A stretch of DNA of 64,000 nt, from the NCBI RefSeq assembly GCF_024323335.1, contig NC_066581.1:458325197-458389196 (forward strand), in the 5' to 3' direction. Position 1 is the stretch's first letter. Each line of letters starts with the position of its first letter. The notes beneath the pieces were generated by a model, which worked only from the letters and a program-made list of their open reading frames with translations, ran no database searches and was not told the DNA's origin. Both the position numbers and the translations under genes were made by a program. This DNA is from Lathyrus oleraceus (taxonomy: Eukaryota > Streptophyta > Magnoliopsida > Fabales > Fabaceae). Below are positions 1 to 11,100 of this stretch, piece after piece.

Positions 1-1633
1 GAAGTCGAAAATTCACCTACTTGAAATGGCAGTGATGGAAAACCGTGTGTTCAAGCCTCCAAATGATCCAGATCTTCTCCCTTGCACCTCTAGTGAAGCT
101 TTGAATAAGAAGCAACACTTGAATCCTTTTAGATCTTGCTCAATTTGAAGCTTCCATTAACATGTTCAAGCTCTTGGCATGCACGAATCTGGATTGAACT
201 GACCAAAGTAATGGTTGATTCTTGCTTAACAGTGCATGCTGAACATGATTATGCAAGAATATTGAAGAGTTATGTGAAGAAAAATGAAAATTGAAGAGAG
301 AGAATTTTGGAGGGAAAATGGAAATTTGAGATCTCAAAGTTTGTTATGAGCAAAAACAGTTATGATTAGGCTTTTCTATGATTCACTAATGATGCTGTAA
401 TCAAAATTAGGCAATGGTTAATTAGGATTAGTGAGTTATGAAGTGAATTGCAAAATTTTCAAAATGAGCTTATGCATGGACATGTGCACGTGAACAGTGC
501 CATGTTAAGGTGCAAATCCTCTTAAAATCATCTAATAAACACAATGGAAGTGGTATTTTGTTTGTAGCATCAACCAACTTTGAATTCTTGAATTTCCCTC
601 CAAAATATACATGAATGAACAAGTTATCACATGAGCTTTTTCCATGCAAGGCAATGGTTGATTTGGAAAGTATTGGTCAAAACAAGCATTTTGCAAAAAG
701 AGTGGACCAATTTGGAGTTCTGAATCAAAAGTTATGCCATGTTGAACTTCCATGTACACTTTGTGATCATTTGGCCATAACTTCTTAACCAATCATCAGA
801 TGATCATGAAATAGGACTTTTTTAAAAGGGGAGAGAAAGATCTTCAACTTTAATGTTCACCAAAAATCCATTTTAAGCTTCTTTGATGTTGCAAAGTCAA
901 GTTGAATGTGGACCAAAAACTTGCCATTTTTGGAAACTTTCAATTACATGTCACTTTCCATTTTTGGAAACTTTTGCCATGACTTCAAATTCTTCAAGAT
1001 AGATGTTTAGAATGACAAATGGACCTCTTTTGAACATGATTGAAGTGTTGAAACTCATTTCCCCACTTCATAGCCCTCAGTTGACTTTACAGTTGACTTG
1101 TTTGGTCCTCAGATGACCTTGACATGCCCTGATCAGCTTGAACCTCCATCACTTGGGGAAATGGCTCAGAAATGAAACCCTAGCTCATAAAAGCCCAATA
1201 TAATGATCATGTGATCCTTATCATCAGCAAATACCTTATCTCCTTGAAAAACCCTGGTTGAAAGAAAGTCATTGATTAGGGTTGAACAGAGTTCAAAACC
1301 CTAATCCAAAGGAACTTGAGCATGTAAAATGAAACCCTGGATGATGATAGAGCCATGATGATAGTGATACATCCTTGCAAACAAGATAATGCTCAAAACC
1401 ATTGAAGAATCGGGAAACCCTTGGTGAAAAGCCAACCCTCAGATGGTTGCTCATCAATCCATAGAAACCCTCGGGCTTGAATCATGCAACCTCTCCATCT
1501 TCTGAAAAGACTTGGGAGGATGACTTTCTTATTTTCAGATGATGTGTAAAATGCAATGTCTAATGCCCTAAAAATGAAATGTAATGTGCTAAACTAGTCC
1601 CAAGAAGAGGGGGGCAAATTTTGAGGTGTTACA
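1..1633 (-). mobile_element. Partial LTR of a Tat-B (Ogre/Tat) element
   Basis: This stretch aligns by eye, in the same orientation, with 29232-30887 of the complete Tat-B LTR, including a block of AAACCCTAAT-like motifs and the terminus TTGAGGTGTTACA (the LTR start TGTAACACC read on the minus strand). Similarity is clear but well below that between the two Tat-B LTRs, so it is an older copy. The base after the terminus (1634) is not followed by the purine-tract complement seen at 30888, so this is probably the outer end of a minus-strand 5' LTR whose body lies left of the window. 1634-1638 (GAAAG) would then be its target duplication; the partner is outside the window. The TATA-like site of the young copy is not conserved here. 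Confidence 0.8.
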
Positions 1634-1895
1634 GAAAGTTAAGACGAGAATTACATGACACGAGCATTAAGTAGTAAAGAAGGAATGAGACTAGAGCTTT
1701 CCTATACTCATTCTGGATATCTTTGGGTGTGAGACGTTTGGCTCGTTGCTTATTGTATTCACCTTTACTCATAGACTTTAGTGTGATTCTCATCAAATAA
1801 CTATCAAGTATATCCTTTTGAGATCAATCATACTTCTCCTTGGACTCCTTGTCTATCCTTTTGGGATGTCTTAACGATAGTCCATCTTCTCGATC

Positions 1896-2965
1896 GAGAG
1901 TTGTTTGGGCTACAACCCCAAACACGTAATTCAGTTTGTCCTTTTGGTTTTACCCTATAGTGGCAGCCTGCTGGTCCACGTATTGGTAAATGCCTACTTT
2001 GCTCTTTGATTAAGAATGTATCCCTCTCTTGGATCCAAGATACTATTCTTATTTGATCTCGAACTATGTGTTTCCCTAGCAAGTGATACTATTCTTTGTA
2101 CTACAGTACTACAAGCATTCCTTGAAGAGGTGTTTGTCTTATGAGTTCCTGTCGCTTAGACAAATATCTCTCTCTACTTGTTTCATGACAATTAACTTCT
2201 GAAAGTGGTGTTTGTCTTGTGAGCCCACGTTGCTTAGACAAATGTCTCTCTCTATTCTCGTGGTTCTGAACTACGATTTCTTTGACTTTCTCATTGCACG
2301 AGGAGAATACGTAGGCATGAGGACGCGAATCCTTGGCGAGCATACTTCTAATTATTCCTCCTTCGCCTTAGGGTGCCATCTATATCTTTCACTATTCATT
2401 ATCTACCTTCGATCATGAATCGTTCACCCTGTGACATACTATTTCTTTGACATTGAAATACACTTTCTTTGGAATTCCATATACACCCTTTTAGGACATC
2501 TAATATAGTTTGTCTTTCTACCTAGAGTTGTTTGGGCTACAACCTCAAACATTTAATTCCTTCCTTTTTTGGCTAAACACCCTATAGTGGCGGCCTGCTA
2601 GTCCACATAGCAGTTAGAGTTGTTTCCCTCTATGGTATAAATCTCACTTCTCTTATGGATTCCAATACACTTTCACCTTTCGGTTTCAAATAATACTCCT
2701 TTGGTAACTTATCACCAAATATTCAATTTTGTGACTTTGGTCACTTCATTTCGTTCATCTCCATGATGTATTCGTATTCTACATTCATTCACTCCATGTG
2801 ATATACCTATTCTTTGAGCCAAACACACTACTTCTTTATGCTCTTTCTTGCGTCACCTTGTGAACCAAGAGATGTTTGGGACTGTGCTCAAACACCTATT
2901 TCTTCGTCTTTTCGGCTTTACCCTATAGTGGCGGTCCTACTAGCCCGCGTACTGGTAATAGCCAC
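1896..2965 (+). repeat. Three diverged copies of a ~100-bp block in the Tat-C LTR
   Basis: A block beginning AGAGTTGTTTGGGCTACAAC and ending in CCTATAGTGGC plus a GCCTGCTGGTCC-like tail occurs at about 1896-1990, 2524-2620 and 2867-2965. Spacing is irregular (about 630 and 345 bp), so the larger unit around it has expanded or been interrupted. Confidence 0.65.
2128..2250 (+). repeat. Two-copy direct repeat, ~50-bp unit
   Basis: GGTGTTTGTCTTATGAG followed by a CGCTTAGACAAATATCTCTC block occurs at about 2128-2177, and again with a few changes at about 2201-2250. It lies inside the Tat-C LTR fragment. Confidence 0.7.
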
Positions 2966-3430
2966 CTTACTCTTGGGTTCATCTTTTCACCCTTGTTGGA
3001 GTTCAAAACATTATTCTTTGGTTCAGACCATAGTTCTATCACACTCCTTTTCATCTCCTACCATTAGTTCTTTGAACTATGAAACTCTGAATTCCTCATT
3101 GCACTATGAGGATACGTAGGCAGGAGGGCCCCAATCCTCACTGAGCACTTTATCTATTTCTCTTCCTTCCCCATTATTTTGCGAGTAATCTTTAGATAAC
3201 ACATATTTGAGCGAGAAAAATCAAAATGGTTCCCATGCAGTACCATTGATATTTGGGGTGTTAATACCTTCCCCTTGCATAACTGACTTCCTTACCCAGT
3301 ATATCTCTTTCCCCCTGGTTTTATCGATGTTTTCCCTTCCCCTTGAGGATAAATAAAGTTCAATGGTGACTCTGTTGTATGCTCGAGCGTGCGATGCGTT
3401 TGGGTATATTTCCGCTAGCTTCAACGTCCA

Positions 3431-4847
3431 CTTGTCACTACTTTACTAAAGAAATGCTGAGAGAGCAAAGAGCTCGTGAAGAATAATGCGACGGTCTGTT
3501 GTATGCCATGTATGAGTATCAAGGGGACATGATGGACTTCATGCGAGAGTCTCGGTGACAGACTGGGTGATTTATGCAGACCATCCTAAAATCTCAACAC
3601 ACCATTGCTTCTCAACAGCAGTGCCAACAAGCTTACATGGTCAGTCACTTCAACCTTATGGAGATGAATCCAACTTTTATACTTGGAAAAATCAGAAGAC
3701 TTCAAGAGTCGAACACCGCACTGACAACACAGGTTGAGCAACTCGAGATTTTACAGAGTTCCCATCACTACAGTAGGAGTCGTCATCTTCGACATTTAGA
3801 TTTGGGAGGAGAGGGTACTAGTGGTCAGCAGTAGCGTTGTCTAGGTTTTACCTATCTCTTTTCACCTTTTATTGAAATATTAGGGACAATGTTCAATTTA
3901 AGTGTGGGAGGAGATATTTACTGTTTTTATTTTTATTTATGTTTTCTAATTTTGTTGTTTTCTAATTAGTTTTAATTATGCTTAAAGTTTGTTTTTAATA
4001 ATTGCATGTGCTATATGAGTCGTATGTGTAGTTTGTGTATTTTCCCCCATTTCCTGAGCCATAACAAATTTTTTGAATAAGAAAACAGCTGTAATTTTGA
4101 AAATTTTGGGTTGTTACACAAGTTCAGGATAGGTTGCAGAGACTTGGAAAACTTTTGAAAAATCGGTATCGTTCTGACACCGTAAGTTTCTTAATTATAG
4201 GAACCAATATGGATACTTATTATGTTGTGGACTTGAAATATCACCCTTGAATTAATCCTTAAGTAGTTTATTTTAGCAGTCAGTACCATCTTAGTTACCA
4301 CTACGTGAACAAGTCGATGGAAATAGGTGAATGATCCAATAAAAATAGAAAGAAAAAGAAAAAATACATGTAGAAAAAGCTAAGAATTTGAAAAAGGATT
4401 TGCCCTCTAAGTTAGGTAACCCTCACCCGGTTATTTAACCCAACGGTAGAGAAACTTCTAAAACTTATGCTTATATGTCTGTGCTAAATAACAAAATTAT
4501 TGAATGTTGACACAAATTTGGATCAGGTTCGTTCACCATGTGAGTACAAGATAACGGGCTTAATGTGATTGCGCCTGAATGAAAAAGGATGAAAAAGGGA
4601 TGAGTAAGTTAGGCCTAGGTATAATAACATAATGTGGATTGGTTTTTATAGGAAGGAAACTTATGACCGCAAATCGCGAAGAGTGTTACTACGATATCCT
4701 TAGTTCACGAGTTAGTACCTATCTACGTAACCTTGATCGAACTAAAAGTCTTTAGCCTAAATTTGATACTTGTGTGTTGTTGTTTTTTTCTTTTGTGCTC
4801 ATAAGAGTTTGCTTGAGGACAAGCAAAGGTTTAAGTGTGGGAGAATT
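3431..4847 (+). mobile_element. Ath-1: 3' internal end of an Athila-type element
   Basis: The piece starts within the C-terminal part of an env-like reading frame (to 3834) and runs through about 1 kb of non-coding DNA to the LTR at 4848. Two purine-rich motifs bracket the non-coding part. GGGACAATGTTCAATTTAAG then TGTGGGAGGAG lies just after the reading frame (about 3890-3921). AAGGTTTAAGTGTGGGAGAA lies directly against the LTR (about 4827-4846). A GCTTGAGGACAAGC motif precedes the second one. The same arrangement is seen in Ath-2 (44178-45215, minus). Assignment to Athila rests on this shared architecture and on the Ath-2 integrase and env-like genes. Confidence 0.75.
3446..3834 (+). pseudogene. 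Ath-1 env-like (Athila ORF) C-terminal remnant
   Basis: This is a short, stop-interrupted C-terminal fragment. Translated in pieces it gives a Met/Gln-rich, coiled-coil-like protein: an early segment with YAMYEYQGDMMDFMRE, then from 3574 an 86-residue stretch with QSQHTIASQQQ-type glutamines and RRLQESNTALTTQVEQLE, ending GGEGTSGQQ before a TAG at 3832-3834. The layout (glutamine-rich coiled coil, stop, then TTTAAGTGTGGG) matches the end of the Ath-2 frame at 45263-45883. The N-terminal part is absent because the piece is truncated at about 3431 against the Tat-C LTR. It is not a functional gene. The role of the Athila env-like protein is unknown. Confidence 0.55.
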
Positions 4848-6637
4848 TGATAACATTGTAACACACTGCGTATTTGGCTCAGATTGCACATGATTATTAT
4901 AGTTTTATTGTTATTTTCTTGCGTTATGCTTGTATTTTGTCTTGTTTTCAGGTACATTGCCTAAATAAAGCCTTTCACGGAAAAATGGAGCAAAAAGAGC
5001 AAGAATCAAAGATTTTCAGTGGAAAATACACACATGGCAATGGTCATGAGGGTAGTCATGATGTGTAAGCATTTACCCACGTTTCAACGGTCACAAGATG
5101 GGTAGCCGTGATATGTAAGCATTTACCCATGTTTCAACGGTCACAAGATCGCGTCTTCCATGCTTTGTACACATGGAAGACGCCATGCCTAGATGGCGGG
5201 CGCCATCTTCACATATTGCGCACATTCAAGGGAGGTTTCTAGGAAGTGGCCATGACTAGAGATTTTTTTCCACACGAATTTTGAAAGTGCTATGTAACTT
5301 CCAAGGAATTGTTACACTATAAATAGGACTTAGGTTTTTAGTTGTAGGCGTCCAAGTCTAGGTGCAGCATTGGCCATAGAATCACACTGTTAAAGCAATA
5401 ATTCTACACATCGGAGGATTCTTGCACCATTGTTGTAATCAGGTTTGGGGCACCGTAGAGTAAAAGTTAATCTTGTCGTCATTTTACTTTCAAGTCAGAT
5501 TATTTCAAGTTTGTATCAGATTCAAGTCTCCGATTTGGAGCAGATTTTTAATACAATTCGCATTACTATTATTTATTTCTCGCTTCACCTTTAATTTTTT
5601 TATTTCCTCACACTGCCTTTAATTCGTTTATTTCTCTCTCCACTTTTAATTTGTTTACTTTCCTTGCACGATTACTTGTCATATTTATTATCATCGCAAA
5701 AGTTTAGTTTTCAAACCATACGTCGAACGTATTCATTCCGTGGTTCACTTTTAAAACCATTTGAACACTTAGTACTTTATTTCCCTAAATGACTTATTCC
5801 ATGAATCAATTATATGATATGTTGTTTAACGTAACCATGTCCAACTAAATCCTTAGTGCTGGAATGTGAGGATCATCGTTTCGACGGTACTCCGGATGTT
5901 GTATCTGTAGGAATACTTTAGGGGCAGTTTTGATTTTAATACAAGTTTTCTGTGTTTAATTTGATCGGTTACTACGAAAGTAGATCCGTAATTAAGTTGG
6001 GTAAGATCGAAAGTCGTCTAACATTTAAGATAAAACTATGTTAGTTTTTAATTGATAAAAACAACGAAAGTGCTTTGTTAAATTATTTAGGAAATTTTAA
6101 TATTATTAAAAAGTCATTTTAAAACTATTTTCGGATGCATTTATAGGTTTAGGATTCGGTTGGCCGAACATATGCCAGAAACCCTTTTATGTTAAAAGTG
6201 TACAATCAAAAGAACTTTTCAACTGAGCCTTAGAGGTAATTATATAAAAAAGGATTTTTTTCACTTTAACACAATACACGGTCGGTGCAGCGTGAGCGGC
6301 TGGTATAGATTAGAGGTTAGGTCCGGTTCCGATTACGCTAATGCGACAATTCCTTTTTAATTAACTATTTTTCAAGGAAGAAAATATTGCCTTATAAGTA
6401 GTTCTATTTAGAAATAATAGGAGTATTGTTTAATTGATGTGAATTACATTTCAGTATCATTTTCTCTGAATCTATGTTCACTATTTTAAATTCATGTGCA
6501 CTCTATACACCTGCTTAATTAGTCTTAGATAAACACCGTAACAATGGTAATTGATAGATTGACATTGGTCTCTGTGAGATCGATAATATTTTATATTACT
6601 CTGACGTATTTCGTATACTTGCGGAAAGCATGCATCA
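4848..6637 (+). mobile_element. Ath-1 3' LTR (Athila type)
   Basis: It begins TGATAACATTG directly after a purine tract and ends at about 6637 in GCATGCATCA, giving TGAT...ATCA termini and about 1790 bp. The last ~70 bp (GTGAGATCGATA, then TATACTTGCGG) align with the end of the Ath-2 LTR read on the minus strand (GTGGGATCGATA, then TGCACTTGCAG). A TTTTCAGGTAC stretch about 100 bp in resembles the equivalent place in Ath-2. Because the purine tract is on the left this is the 3' LTR. The end coordinate is inferred from these parallels. Confidence 0.7.
5318..5326 (+). promoter_or_regulatory. TATA box in Ath-1 LTR
   Basis: TATAAATAG lies about 470 bp into the LTR. The same nonamer occurs in the Ath-2 LTR (26382-26390, minus), about 460 bp from its 5' end, supporting a conserved promoter element. 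Confidence 0.55.
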
Positions 6638-7100
6638 TACATCATATCCCTGACGAGAGGTCGAAAACCACAAATACACAATGGTTGTACCTCATCAACA
6701 AAAGGAACGAGGCAGTCATGACCATTTCAATAAATCAAACGAACAAATGTCACATTATTTTTTTCAGGAGAAATGCAAAAAAATCAAAAAAAAAAAAAGA
6801 AGAAGAGAAAAATCAGGTAAGTTGAAAAATAAAAAATGAGTGACTTAGGAAAAAAATTAGGGCATCCTGGTGGATTGCAAATTCGAAAACATCAGTCTAG
6901 GAAAATTTTAGGGAAAGAAAAAATGAAAAATAAAAAGAAAGGATCAAAAGAAGAACCCTCAGCAAGAACAAACTAGTGTGACTACCAACAAAAAATAAAA
7001 GGTGAGTGACTCCCACTATAAAATCCTCATTGGTTCCTTTACCATCACTACTACTATTCAAAGTCCTTTTGAAAAATGAACGCTTGTGTTGAATTAGCTA
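6638..7100 (+). other. A-rich non-coding remnant, probably Tat 3' UTR
   Basis: No gene. An oligo-A stretch lies near 6777-6800. At 6838-6915 there are two degenerate copies of a segment like CTTAGGAAAAAAATTAGGGC, then a GGTGGATTGCAAATTCG block. It resembles the 48-bp repeats just downstream of the Tat-A integrase (22587-22717). I read it as a decayed piece of a Tat-type 3' UTR, with low certainty. Confidence 0.35.
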
Positions 7101-8143
7101 AATGTAGTGTTGCACCGCGAAATATACCTAAGCGCATCGCACACTCGAAGATACAACAAAGTCGCCACCGAACTTTATTTATTTCCGATGGAAAGGGAAA
7201 ATATCAATAAAACCCAAGGGGGTGAGAAAGGGGTAAGGAAGTCAGTTATGGAAGGGGAAGGTATTATCACCCCTCACATACATTATACTCAACGAGAACC
7301 ATTTTGATTGTTCTTTGCGCAAATGGGTGTTATATCTAAAGGTGACTAGCGAAAGAGAATTTTTTTTTATTAATTAGTGTGCTCACCAAGGATTCGAACC
7401 CTCGTGCCTACGTATTCTCATAGTGCAATGAGATAGTCAGAGCTTCGTAGATCGTGGTAGAAAATATAGATGTGTTGGTTGATTTTAGGGAACCGTTATA
7501 ATCGTGTCCTAGATGTGTGTAGATGTTAGCTGATTCTGATCCTTGTTTGGATACTCTTAGCTTTTAGTCTGACTGCTAAGGAACAAATTATAACAATTAT
7601 TTTTGTGAAAAGAAGAGTTTGTTTTGAAAATATTTGTGTGATAAAAGACAAATAAAGAGTTGCTTTCATTAAAAAGAGCTTGAATATAGTACAAAAGAAA
7701 TTGCTTGAATTGCAAAAGTGTTATTTGAATTGCAAAATAAATGGTGCAATAAGGAAAGAGTTGGAAAATGAGAAAGGAGATTTTTGTGTGGTGAAAGTAT
7801 TGCTTGAACCATGATTATATTTTTTGAATCCATAGGGTAGGTGTGTCTGAACCAAAGAGTGTCGTGTTAACTAATAGAAGGTATGGTTAATGCAGAATTA
7901 TGGGATTTTGCCTAGATCTAATGATCAAGACTTACAAGAAAATGGGTGCTAGAGCATGAAGCTCCACAAGGTAGAGCACGAGAGTTTCCAGAGCATGAGG
8001 CACCACAGGGTCTTATATGAGGTTTTTAGAGCATGAGCCTCCACAAGGCAATGCCTGAGAGTTGCTAGAGCATGAGGCTCCACAAGGAAATGCATGAGAG
8101 TTGCCAAATAATGAGGTTCCACAAGGCAATGCATGAGAGTTGA
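7101..8143 (-). mobile_element. Decayed Tat-C LTR fragment, minus orientation
   Basis: On the minus strand this piece carries the same LTR end module as 3090-3430: CATTGCACTATGAGAATACG, then TAATACCTTCCCC, CATAACTGACTTCC, AATAAATAAAGTTCGG and GGTGGCGACTTTG. It ends in ACTACA at 7101. Tat-A is inserted at its right end (8144). No purine tract or primer-binding site remains. Short open frames here are LTR sequence, not genes. Confidence 0.6.
7949..8143 (+). repeat. 39-bp tandem repeat, about five units
   Basis: Units follow AGAGCATGAGGCTCCACAAG then GCAATGCATGAGAGTTGCT, with substitutions. The first two units are the most diverged and the last three the most alike. The unit is 13 codons long, so it leaves an open, repetitive frame on the minus strand. 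Tat-A is inserted in or immediately after the last unit. Confidence 0.85.
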
Positions 8144-11100
8144 TGTAAGACCCCAACGTTGACCCTAAGATCCCTCATGTCATCTCATCATATGCATTGG
8201 CAATGGGATCACACCTTGGCATCCTCCTTACCTTTCATTCATTGGGTGTGCATTGGGAGAGATCACCAAGCACATTTTTTTGTTGTATCATACTTTGTTT
8301 TTCATTATTTACTAACCAAAATACCAAAAGTATGTCAATGTATAGTTTGTTGCTTTTGTAGGTAGTATGCATGCTCACCTATGCTCTATCAAGCTCATAT
8401 CTAGGGATTAAGACCCTCAATGCAAGGAGTGCAATCAAGAATTGGTTCATATTGGCTATAAGCATCATATATGAATCCCCATGATCTTCATATATCATTT
8501 TTATCAAGAAATCATCAAGAGTTTGGAGTTTGTTTGCCTTGGAAACCCTAATTCATCTGGGTATCTTATGTGACTTCTTCAACAAGTTTATTCAACATTT
8601 GATCAAATATTTCAAGGGATACTTCATATTTCATCATCTTACACATATATTATCCTCCATGAGTCCCAAACGTCAAGAGAACATCCAGCTAGCAAGTTGG
8701 TTCATGGTGGTTGACCAGAGAAAGTCAACTGGTCAAAACTGGGGTTCCCTAGACCCTATCTCATACAATTTTTGTCATATGAAACTTCTTCCAAGATAAA
8801 AGTTACCCAAAATGACATTCCAAGAAAATTTCATGTTGAATTCAAGAGCTAGTTTAGCTTGCAAAGTCATTTTTTTATGGTGAAAGATTATAGGTCATTT
8901 TGTTTGAACCCTAGTTTGGAGGTCGACTTCCCAAGACAATAACTTGCTTATTTTTTTTGATATTAAAGCCATTCAAAGTTCATGATCAAATTCAAGATGT
9001 ATACTTCAACTTTTATGTTTGGAGTAAGTCCAAATTCATCTTTCAAATGCATTTTCCAAGAGGAAACATTATAGGTCATTTTGGCCCACTACCATTGAAC
9101 AATTGATTTTCCTCAACTTCTAAAATGCATAACTCCTTCATGCCAAATCTAAATGAGATCAAATTTGTGACCATATTGAATAGGTTTGAAATATATACAA
9201 CTTTGATTAAGGAACTTTTCTCATTTGAAGTCCATAGAAAAAGTTATTCAAGGTGGAAGAAGTGAACATTTGACTTGGGACTTAGAAAATTTTCAAATAT
9301 GTTTGATTTCCCAAATTTCCACCTCAAAATTCATCATGATACAAGATTCAAATGAAAAAGTGTCCAACATTAAAGTTTCTCCCCTTGATCTCACCTTTCC
9401 AAAAAGTCCAAGATTACCTCATTTGGCCAAAGAATGAAGGACTTGTGCATGGGTGAATTATGAAGAACTATTTGGATGATTTCTACTTCCACTTCTCATA
9501 CACGACTGCATGGCCTAACAACATGATTTCAGCATGATTCTCACTCATTTTTGGACCTAATTGCATCACTTGATGGGCCTATCACAAGCCCATGCAAGCA
9601 TGCAAAGAGAATTACTCATTTTGCCAAATATGGAAGTGTGTGGAAATGAATCTCCTTGGCTATAAATGCAATCCTCATTGCTCAGAATTAAGGACCTCAT
9701 GCCCAAGCTTTGAACCTGCAATCCCAAACCCTCACCATTGAAGGATAATCTTGAAGGTTTTCTTTAAAAATCGAGTTTCAAATCTCCATCTGTTTTGAGA
9801 TTGAAACTCCAAGAGTCCAGACCTTTTCTTGATCCTAATCACTTCCAACAAGCATCTGAAGCAAGGCCAAGCACAATTAGAATCAAGATCGTGCCAGTTT
9901 GAAGTTCCATTGAAGATGAATTTTTAGATTTTTCTTCTCTTCGATTCTCCCTCAATTCTTCATCATTCTTTGTGATTCTTGGTTGTCTGAAGTCCTATCA
10001 ATGTAGGCAAGAAGATTGAGTTGCTTTGAGGTTAAATCGAAGCAACTCAGTTCATGATCCTCAAAATTCAAATCCCTGTATCTTTTTATATACTTGGAAT
10101 TGGAGAAAATTCAGGCAAGATTTGAGCTCCTGAGCATTTTTTCTTTAAATCCATGTCTTTACTTTTCATTTTTGTGATGGTTGATGGTGGGCCAGTCTGG
10201 TGAGGTCCACAGGAGAAGAAGACCGGAGCCCTAGCTTCGGTGATGTGTTGTCACACATCTCAGCCACAAGACCCATTTGAAATATTTTAATCTCGTCCCT
10301 TGCTTTTGATTACCAAGCCTGCATCGCGTTTGACTCAGGTACTTGTGGAATGCACGCTTCTGGCCATCAGATCTTCCATCTCAATTAATGAGGGAGATCT
10401 GATAGCCCTTATTTTTTTTATGTTTAATCCCTTTATTTGAATTAATTCATATTAATTTCATTTTTAATCCAAAAAATATGGGACTTTCACCAAAAATCTT
10501 TAAATATTTTCCCCTTTCATTTTCTGAATTAAAATAATTTTTTGGATTAATTTTGATATTTTTCATGAATTAATTGTTTTTGTGCATATTTTTAATTGTT
10601 TAAAAATACTTCTGACTTTTCAAAAATTATGATTTTTTTTGTCTAAGGTCCTTTGACCTTGTTTGACCTAGGATAAATCTCTTGGCCATTTATTTGGTGT
10701 TTTAAAGAAGTTTTAGGTTTGACCAAACTAAATTTAATTTAAATGCATTTTTAATTTGATTTTTAGTTGACTAATTGTATAGAAATTATGTTGAGCCATT
10801 TTTATTGGCTTGTGAAGTTTGATTATGTGTTTGGACCTTGGTCAAGGTAGATTTGACTTTTGTTAAGTTAAAATCATTGGATTTAGGGGATTGATGAAAT
10901 GTACATTTCATCTCCCAAAATGAATGAATGATTTTAATTTGTTAAAATTCCTCCCATGATCAATTTGTGTTTCTCTTATCTCCCCTCCCTTTTCATCTTC
11001 AATCCCATTCTCTCTCATCCTTTCCATTGACCAATGAAGTCTCAATATCCCAAGGCTAGTTAGTTCATTAATAACCTTGTGTTAGATGAACCAATACAAG

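Larger units (their letters stand above)
1634..3430 (+). mobile_element. Decayed Tat-C LTR fragment, plus orientation
   Basis: No coding. The 3' end (about 3240-3400) has the module shared by Ogre-type LTRs near their 3' ends: GTTAATACCTTCCCC, then CATAACTGACTTCC, then a TAAATAAAGTTC block and GGTGACTCTG. The same segment recurs reversed at 7101-7400, so both pieces belong to one family. A segment near 3090-3145 (GCACTATGAGGATACGTAGG) is also shared with the reverse copy and recurs at about 2295-2320. No primer-binding site follows, so the body of the element has been lost. Boundaries are approximate. Confidence 0.6.

Noticed and set aside
7383..7402. GGATTCGAACC, resembling the tRNA B box
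   Set aside because: No acceptor stem, anticodon arm or A box at the right distance; it is part of the Tat-C LTR module.
7949..8143. CRISPR-like array
   Set aside because: The 39-bp units are contiguous without spacers and lie in a plant LTR; it is a simple tandem repeat.
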